Shown in pieces: positions 16,449-20,317 of a DNA stretch of 20,317 nucleotides; the first letter of the stretch is position 1, and each line of letters starts with the position of its first letter. The stretch spans positions 1-20,317 of the forward strand of contig JAFCEA010000009.1 in the NCBI GenBank assembly GCA_017609385.1. Direction: 5' to 3'. A program made the translations under genes and the position numbers. The notes below the pieces were generated by a model. It saw only the letters and a program-made list of their open reading frames with translations. It did no database searches and was not told the DNA's origin. This stretch comes from Candidatus Woesearchaeota archaeon. GTDB lineage: Archaea; Nanobdellota; Nanobdellia; Woesearchaeales; CG1-02-33-12.

Positions 16449-17060
16449 ATGGAGTTATATTTCATTCAAAAATCATGGAAGAATATTAAAGATTTTTTTA
16501 AGGAAGAAACAAAGAGACACACCTTAATAAGATACCTTCTATTAATATCAGTCCTTATTGGATACCTCTTGTTTGTATCCTATAAATTTGGAGCAGCTAA
16601 TGGTTTATTAGTAACAATTTTGAGTTGGTCTTTTTTTGTATTTTGCACTCCAATTGCTGATGCAGGGTTTATTCTTGATTTTCCAGTTCGTTTGATTACA
16701 GGTATGAGAATGATTTATTCAGAAATGATTGTATGGGGCATTGCTACCTTAATTAATATTATTGCATTAACCTCTTATTCAGAATTATATGATAAAACTT
16801 TGATTCTCAAATTATTTCATTATATAATATTGCAGCCATTTCCATATTGGGGCATTATTTTACTTTCTGCTGTTGGAACCTTCCTGTCAATCTATTTTGG
16901 TGATGAACTAATAGATGTGTCCACCTACAAACAAAGAAAAAAATATCATAGGCACATGAATGTGTATAAAATAATTCTCTTTGTTTTTATTATATCTTTA
17001 ACACTGATTTTATACAACTTCTTACTAATTAAATTAGGAGTTAAAATCCCATTAGTATAA
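16449..17060 (+). CDS. Polytopic membrane protein of unknown function
   Basis: This 203-residue protein has a cytosolic-looking basic N-terminus (IQKSWKNIKDFFKEETKRH) followed by about five hydrophobic segments. The first is near 27-46 (RYLLLISVLIGYLLFVSY); others lie near 52-70, 93-110, 133-152 and 175-197. Between segments two and three is SWSFFVFCTPIADAGFILDFPVRLITGMRMIYSE, a polar-containing stretch (PIADAGF, DFPVRL) that looks conserved and could be a functional loop. A basic loop (KQRKKYHRH) precedes the last helix. I do not recognise a named family; similar proteins of unknown function seem to exist in bacteria, but that is a recollection only. It has its own TATA box and ends 28 bp from the converging DUF424 gene. 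Confidence 0.75.
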   Translation: MELYFIQKSWKNIKDFFKEETKRHTLIRYLLLISVLIGYLLFVSYKFGAANGLLVTILSWSFFVFCTPIADAGFILDFPVRLITGMRMIYSEMIVWGIATLINIIALTSYSELYDKTLILKLFHYIILQPFPYWGIILLSAVGTFLSIYFGDELIDVSTYKQRKKYHRHMNVYKIILFVFIISLTLILYNFLLIKLGVKIPLV

Positions 17061-17088
17061 ATAAATTAAAATAAAATCAATGTGTTAG

Positions 17089-17388
17089 TTAACTCTCTGA
17101 GCTTACGGCCTGCACATAAGGTATCTTCTCTATGTAAATTATATCTTTCTTAGAAATAATCTTTGTATTAAGGCCAAGCTTAATTGATTTTTCACCAATA
17201 AGGTTAATCATATATGACTGTTCAAACAACTTAATAATCTCATTTTCTGTTTTTTCATTTCCTTTATAGAAATCAGAGCTTAAGTCAAGCTTTAAGTCAT
17301 TGGTTTCAAATTTCTTTCCTATAATCTCTTTATCACACACTGTTAGAATTAATCTTCTATCATAGGTTATATGTTCTTTTACTATCAT
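17089..17388 (-). CDS. DUF424 family protein
   Basis: This ~99-residue protein matches the archaeal DUF424 pattern: MIVKEHITYDRRLILTVCDKEIIGKKF, DLKLDLSSDFYKG, then IIKLFEQSYMINLIGEKSIKLGL and the ending IPYVQAV. The family is small, almost confined to archaea, and often found next to translation genes; its biochemical role is not established to my knowledge. I choose ATG 17388 because it lies one base after the aIF2-beta stop (TAA-G-ATG) and begins the conserved MIVKEH. A longer frame from 17424 would overlap aIF2-beta by 35 bases and adds unconserved residues. Location in an operon with aIF2-beta supports a translation-linked role, by inference. Confidence 0.85.
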   Translation of the reverse strand: MIVKEHITYDRRLILTVCDKEIIGKKFETNDLKLDLSSDFYKGNEKTENEIIKLFEQSYMINLIGEKSIKLGLNTKIISKKDIIYIEKIPYVQAVSSES

Positions 17389-17389
17389 C

Positions 17390-17797
17390 TTATATCTTTG
17401 TTTTAACAAGGTGTCTTGCACCACAGGCCAAACATTCCAAATAACTAATATTTCCTTCTTTTACAAGCTTTGTATCTGGCCTATTGCACTCAGGGCAGAT
17501 AACAAAGATATCAACATACTGCTTTATTTTCTCATTTATCCTTGTTGATGAGACTTTCCTTCCTATGAGAAGGCCTGTGCTCTTTAAATCACCAGGTGTT
17601 GCCAGCTCTTTTAAAATATATTTTAGCAAATGCTCTGGCTTTCTTTGCAATACTCCAGCTATCTGGTTGAAGTTAGAAATAATTGTTTTATTTCCCTGGA
17701 TGTGGCCAATAACCTTTGGGACCTCAAATCTCTCTGTTTTAGAGCTGATCTTTGGGAGCTCTTTCCTGGCCTTTTTCAATAGTTTCTCGTAATTCAT
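17390..17797 (-). CDS. Translation initiation factor aIF2 subunit beta
   Basis: This 135-residue protein is the archaeal homologue of eIF2-beta, part of the aIF2 trimer that carries initiator Met-tRNA to the small ribosomal subunit. The N-terminal helix (MNYEKLLKKARKELP) is the part that contacts aIF2-gamma. The central alpha/beta domain has NFNQIAGVLQRKPEHLLKYILKELATPG, and the C-terminal zinc ribbon has C101/C104 and C122/C125 (CPEC, CLAC). Length and order match the family. It is the first gene of an operon with DUF424. The start codon is only ~3 bp from the inferred left end of an IS200 element, so its native promoter appears to have been displaced; see the separate findings. Confidence 0.95.
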   Translation of the reverse strand: MNYEKLLKKARKELPKISSKTERFEVPKVIGHIQGNKTIISNFNQIAGVLQRKPEHLLKYILKELATPGDLKSTGLLIGRKVSSTRINEKIKQYVDIFVICPECNRPDTKLVKEGNISYLECLACGARHLVKTKI

Positions 17798-17805
17798 TAC
17801 ATTTT

Positions 17806-17844
17806 GTCGCAGGATACCTAGCTTTTAGCTAGGAGGAATGCGAC
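17806..17844 (+). repeat. IS left-end imperfect hairpin
   Basis: An inner perfect stem (17817-17823 with 17827-17833) sits within an outer perfect stem GTCGCA/TGCGAC (17806-17811 with 17839-17844), with a mismatched internal loop GGATA/AGGAA. Such bulged left-end hairpins are what TnpA recognises in this family. Confidence 0.65.
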
Positions 17845-17852
17845 CCTCCTTC

Positions 17853-17864
17853 TTTTTATATTTC
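17853..17864. promoter_or_regulatory. TATA-like element usable in both directions
   Basis: On the plus strand TTTTTATATT could drive a transcript starting near 17885 into tnpA. On the minus strand AATATAAAAAG could start a transcript near 17830 reading into aIF2-beta with a leader of ~35 nt. It is inside the element, so it may be the present promoter for the aIF2-beta operon. Confidence 0.4.
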
Positions 17865-17877
17865 TAAATTAAATAAT

Positions 17878-17908
17878 GAGTGCGCAACGAATTTTGGCGC
17901 GCGCACTC
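17878..17908 (+). repeat. Hairpin in the tnpA leader, GC-rich
   Basis: GAGTGCGC (17878-17885) pairs perfectly with GCGCACTC (17901-17908) around a 15-nt loop. It is strikingly GC-rich for this genome and shares its left arm with another possible pairing (17882-17891 with 17940-17949). IS200 elements are known to carry an upstream stem-loop that limits read-through into tnpA. Confidence 0.55.
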
Positions 17909-17937
17909 ACACAAACTGAGTTAGCGTGAGCTGTAAA

Positions 17938-17963
17938 TTTTCGTTGCGCGGAGGCAACGAAAA
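17938..17963 (+). promoter_or_regulatory. RBS-sequestering hairpin of tnpA
   Basis: TTTTCGTTGC (17938-17947) pairs perfectly with GCAACGAAAA (17954-17963), leaving the loop GCGGAG. The Shine-Dalgarno GGAGG (17950-17954) sits in the loop and first stem base, and the stem ends on the A of the tnpA ATG (17963), 8 nt after the SD. The hairpin should restrain ribosome binding, as reported for IS200. Confidence 0.65.
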
Positions 17964-18433
17964 TGAAAGGTTTGAAACACAACAACCATAGTGTAGGCCA
18001 AAACTGTTTCCACCTTGTGTGGAAGGTAAAATATGCCTATTCTTTCTTGAATAGGCTGCACTTGAAAAAGTGCGTCGAAGGTGTAATAAAGCTGATTTCC
18101 ATGCAAAACAGTTGGGAAATCTATGAACTTAAGGTTATGCCAGACCATGTACACCTATTTATTAGCTTTCCACCAACAATAACACCATCATACGTTTTTG
18201 CTGTTTTAAAAGCAAAAACAGCAGGTGCTTTGTTCAGGAACTTTCCTTGGCTAAAAACTTATTTCCGTAAAGGTCATTTCTGGAGCCCTGGCAAATTTTA
18301 TAGGTCTGTAGGCAATGTTACATATGATGTAATACAAAATTACATCAAATACAGCCAAGGAAGCTGGAAAACTAATTTCAGCAACCTTCCATCTTACTAC
18401 CAGCAACGAAAGCTTCCTTCTTTCGTCGCTTGA
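17963..18433 (+). CDS. tnpA: IS200/IS605 family TnpA (Y1 HUH transposase)
   Basis: This 156-residue protein is a single-strand DNA transposase of the REP/Y1 HUH type. The HUH motif is in MPDHVHLFISFPP (His62, Val63, His64) and the nucleophilic tyrosine is Tyr127 in VIQNYIKYSQ. The N-terminal strand has GQNCFHLVWKVKYAY, equivalent to the family's YHIVWCTKYR-like opening, and YFRKGHFWSPGKFYRS matches the W-rich central segment. Length equals the family norm and no frameshift or stop interrupts it, so the enzyme looks intact. It acts as a dimer that cuts the top strand at hairpin-marked ends. The start is ATG 17963 with SD GGAGG 8 nt upstream, in a hairpin. The codons fit the host less well than those of neighbouring genes (more GC in the leader). 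Confidence 0.93.
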   Translation: MKGLKHNNHSVGQNCFHLVWKVKYAYSFLNRLHLKKCVEGVIKLISMQNSWEIYELKVMPDHVHLFISFPPTITPSYVFAVLKAKTAGALFRNFPWLKTYFRKGHFWSPGKFYRSVGNVTYDVIQNYIKYSQGSWKTNFSNLPSYYQQRKLPSFVA

Positions 18434-18451
18434 GTTGTTTTTAGCAACTCA
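18431..18451 (+). terminator. Hairpin overlapping the tnpA stop codon
   Basis: TGAGTTG (18431-18437) pairs with CAACTCA (18445-18451) across a T-rich loop (TTTTTAG). The stem begins on the TGA stop. It could act as a transcript end or 3' stabiliser, or be part of the right-end structure of the element. Confidence 0.4.
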
Positions 18452-18457
18452 GGAATA

Positions 18458-18475
18458 CCTCGGCTTTAGCCGAGG
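18458..18475 (+). repeat. IS right-end hairpin
   Basis: A perfect 8-bp stem, CCTCGGCT/AGCCGAGG, with a TT loop. Its flank GGAATA resembles that of the left hairpin (GGATA). The expected right cleavage site lies roughly 10 nt to its right. Confidence 0.65.
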
Positions 18476-18503
18476 TTGTTTATTTTATGTCTTGGAATCA
18501 TGG

Positions 18504-18515
18504 TTTATATATAAA
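18504..18515 (-). promoter_or_regulatory. Possible original TATA box of the aIF2-beta operon
   Basis: A strong symmetric TATA-like run (TTTATATATAAA). With the insertion sequence removed (17801 to ~18485) it would lie ~22-28 bp before the aIF2-beta ATG on the minus strand, matching the leaderless spacing of other genes here. Confidence 0.4.
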
Positions 18516-18548
18516 TTTATCTGAAAAACAACCTTACTATAGAAAAGG

Positions 18549-18556
18549 TTTTATAT
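18549..18556 (+). promoter_or_regulatory. TATA box for the dehydratase-activator gene
   Basis: TTTTATAT is centred ~27 bp before ATG 18580, again predicting a leaderless transcript. Confidence 0.5.
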
Positions 18557-18579
18557 CTAAATTTAAACTCTTCCCTGAT

Positions 18580-20317
18580 ATGAAAAGAATTGGTATAGAT
18601 ATTGGTTCTGATAACCTGAAAGCAGTTGTAATGGATGGAGAAAATATAACCCCTTATCTAAAAAAGATAAATGGAAAGCCAATTTATGCTTTAAAAGAAA
18701 CATTAGAAAAGATTGTAGAAAAGCATGGAGATGAAGCTAAAGTCGCTATAACTGGCGTTAATTCTTTTTCTTTACCAGATGTTCTAAAAAAAATAAATGA
18801 GTCAATTGCAACCAAAGGAGGTATTGAATTTCTTGGTAGAGATAATAATCTCGATTTAGACATTAAGGAAAATGAAAAAATGGGGGTAATCGATGCTGGA
18901 GCCTCAAGCCAAAGATATTTTGTATTTGAAAGACATAATGGGAAATTATTTTTAGAAAGTTATGATTTAGAAGATAAATGTGGTGTTGGTTCAGGTTTAC
19001 TGCTTGAACATATGGCTAAAAGATTTAACTATGGTTCAATAGAGGAATTGTCTGATGTTGCTGATCAAACCAGAAAAACCATAAAGCTCTCTGCAAAATG
19101 TGGTGTTTTCCGGGAATCTGATGTTGTTCACCAGCAACAAAAGGGAACACCAAAAGAGGTATTAGCTGCCTCACTTTATAGGGCCTCTGCAGATAGTTTT
19201 AAAACCATTCTATCAAATGGAACAATACCTAAAGGAAAGATTGCTATTATTGGTGGTCTTTCACTTAGTAAATCCTTTGTTAAACATCTAACAGATGTTT
19301 GCAATATCTTACCTGATAGAATTATTATACCCAAACAAGGATTATATGTAGGTGCAATTGGTGCAGCAATCCATGGTCAACAGGTTTATTTAGATAATAT
19401 AATAAAAAAATTAGAGCAGAAATTAACCAAACCCTTTAACTATGAATCACAAGGCCCCTTGATCTTCAAAAAATCCAGAATCATGAAACCAAGGGAGGAT
19501 TGGCCTTATGATGCAAAAATCCCTCTAGCTGGCTTAGGAATTGATATAGGCTCTGTTAGTACAAAGGCTGCATTAATAGCAAAGATTAATAATAAGTTTA
19601 GATTGCTTGCATATCACTACAGAAGAACAGAGATAGATCCTGTTGGGGCTGCAATAGATGCCATAAACAAGGTATATCATCAGATTACAGAAAGGGGCTA
19701 TAAAATTAAAAAAGTTGTTGCAGGAACAACTGGAAGCGGAAGGCAGCTTACTGGTTTTATAGTTGGAGCTTCTAAAGCTCATATTGTTGATGAAATCACT
19801 GCACAGGCTGCAGGCATAACAGCAGTCTATCCCCAAAAAGAGTTTAGTATTATTGAGTTTGGCGGTCAGGATTCAAAATTTATCAATATCAGCCAAGGGG
19901 TTGTTGTTGGTTTTGAAATGAATAATGCATGTGCTGCTGGAACCGGAGCATTACTTGAAAAATATGCCATGCGCAGAGACATTAAAATAGAGGATTTTGG
20001 AGATATTGCATTAAAGGCAAAGAAACCTCCTAATATAGACAGCACTTGTGCGGTTTTGTCAGAGCAATCAATAATAAAATATGAGCAAAACAATGTATCT
20101 TTAGAGGATTTATGTGCTGCCCTTACCTTAGCAACTGCAAGAAATTATTTAGCAAAAGTGGTTAGCGGTAAAGAGATAAAACCAATAGTTGTTTTCCAGG
20201 GTGCAACTGCATTTAATCTTGGGCAGGTTGCTGCTCTTGAAACTGTTCTTAAAAAAGGAATAATTGTACCTCCTTGGCCGCATATAACCGGAGCAATAGG
20301 TGCAGCAAAATATGCAT
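18580..20317 (+). CDS. 2-hydroxyacyl-CoA dehydratase activator-like protein (BcrAD/BadFG ATPase), tandem domains, 3'-truncated by the window edge
   Basis: 579 codons are visible and the frame is open at the right edge. Two ASKHA ATPase domains follow one another. Domain 1 (~1-265) starts RIGIDIGSDNLKAV and has CGVGSG (C134) and AKCGVFRESD (C174). Domain 2 (~315 on) starts GLGIDIGSVSTKAAL and has GTTGSGRQLTG, IIEFGGQDSKF, CAAGTGALLE (C451) and STCAVLSEQS (C490). Known activators are homodimers with one [4Fe-4S] cluster held by two cysteines from each subunit; here one chain supplies all four. They hydrolyse ATP to drive electron transfer to a 2-hydroxyacyl-CoA (or benzoyl-CoA) dehydratase/reductase. 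Family members with two such domains usually continue into a dehydratase-like C-terminal part. Strict anaerobiosis is implied. ATG 18580 starts right at the first phosphate-binding strand. Confidence 0.9.
   Translation, partial: MKRIGIDIGSDNLKAVVMDGENITPYLKKINGKPIYALKETLEKIVEKHGDEAKVAITGVNSFSLPDVLKKINESIATKGGIEFLGRDNNLDLDIKENEKMGVIDAGASSQRYFVFERHNGKLFLESYDLEDKCGVGSGLLLEHMAKRFNYGSIEELSDVADQTRKTIKLSAKCGVFRESDVVHQQQKGTPKEVLAASLYRASADSFKTILSNGTIPKGKIAIIGGLSLSKSFVKHLTDVCNILPDRIIIPKQGLYVGAIGAAIHGQQVYLDNIIKKLEQKLTKPFNYESQGPLIFKKSRIMKPREDWPYDAKIPLAGLGIDIGSVSTKAALIAKINNKFRLLAYHYRRTEIDPVGAAIDAINKVYHQITERGYKIKKVVAGTTGSGRQLTGFIVGASKAHIVDEITAQAAGITAVYPQKEFSIIEFGGQDSKFINISQGVVVGFEMNNACAAGTGALLEKYAMRRDIKIEDFGDIALKAKKPPNIDSTCAVLSEQSIIKYEQNNVSLEDLCAALTLATARNYLAKVVSGKEIKPIVVFQGATAFNLGQVAALETVLKKGIIVPPWPHITGAIGAAKYA

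Larger units (their letters stand above)
17801..18485 (+). mobile_element. IS200-type insertion sequence (IS200/IS605 family, tnpA only)
   Basis: A single-gene element: tnpA flanked by subterminal hairpins rather than terminal inverted repeats, the mark of this single-strand-transposing family. The left hairpin is 17817-17823/17827-17833 (CCTAGCT, loop TTT, AGCTAGG). The right hairpin is 18458-18465/18468-18475 (CCTCGGCT, loop TT, AGCCGAGG). Both have a similar 5' flank (GGATA and GGAATA), where family members carry guide tetranucleotides. A TTAC precedes the inferred left end (17797-17800), the target used by some relatives. No tnpB is present. Ends are estimates from hairpin position; the right end could be a few bases off. 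Confidence 0.75.

Noticed and set aside
17389..17424. Longer DUF424 frame starting inside aIF2-beta
   Set aside because: It would overlap aIF2-beta; the conserved MIVKEH begins at ATG 17388, one base after the aIF2-beta stop.
17831..17850. GGAGG/CCTCC inverted repeat just right of the IS left-end hairpin, as a separate regulatory hairpin
   Set aside because: It overlaps the larger left-end structure (outer stem GTCGCA/TGCGAC), which explains the sequence better.
17921..18154. Minus-strand ORF antisense to tnpA (77 aa)
   Set aside because: No family resemblance and it mirrors the tnpA coding frame. An antisense RNA regulator as in IS200 is possible, but nothing in the sequence shows it.

Overview
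The window looks like a chromosomal segment of an AT-rich anaerobic archaeon. The archaeal markers are an Orc1/Cdc6 initiator, both subunits of DNA polymerase D (DP1, DP2), aIF2-beta next to a DUF424 protein, a TrmB-family regulator, an archaeal/eukaryotic-type TyrRS, TldD/TldE, and TATA boxes about 26 bp upstream of start codons (leaderless transcripts). PolD rules out the classical Crenarchaeota. The base composition, a type II thymidine kinase and an orphan FabD-like protein would suit a DPANN lineage such as Woesearchaeota/Pacearchaeota, but that is inference and no rRNA is present to settle it.

Layout. A gene fragment of unknown function (2-601, +) converges on a long minus-strand block: tldD-tldE (3357-606), a lipid-kinase-family protein (4488-3427), TyrRS (5604-4531), a fused double thymidine kinase (6854-5649), a FabD-like acyltransferase (7965-6982), a small orphan ORF (8511-8209) and a TrmB-like regulator (9396-8590). 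At 9397-10028 lies a 632-bp gene-free region. It contains a core of about 11% GC (9601-9960) flanked by two outward-pointing ORB-like elements, and I read it as a replication origin. To its right every gene runs on the plus strand: orc1/cdc6, DP1, DP2 and a polytopic membrane protein (10029-17060). Gene polarity therefore switches at the proposed origin, so both arms would be transcribed in the direction of fork movement.

Beyond that lie a minus-strand aIF2-beta/DUF424 operon (17797-17089), a compact IS200-type insertion sequence (about 17801-18485; tnpA 17963-18433), and the first 579 codons of a large tandem-domain 2-hydroxyacyl-CoA dehydratase activator that runs off the right edge.

Most unusual points: (1) the origin structure beside orc1-DP1-DP2; (2) a double thymidine kinase whose two halves have lost complementary catalytic motifs; (3) the IS200 element, whose tnpA leader has a hairpin holding the Shine-Dalgarno in its loop plus a mutually exclusive alternative pairing; (4) the apparent insertion of this element between the TATA box and the leaderless start codon of aIF2-beta; (5) a TyrRS whose sequence resembles plant cytosolic TyrRS.
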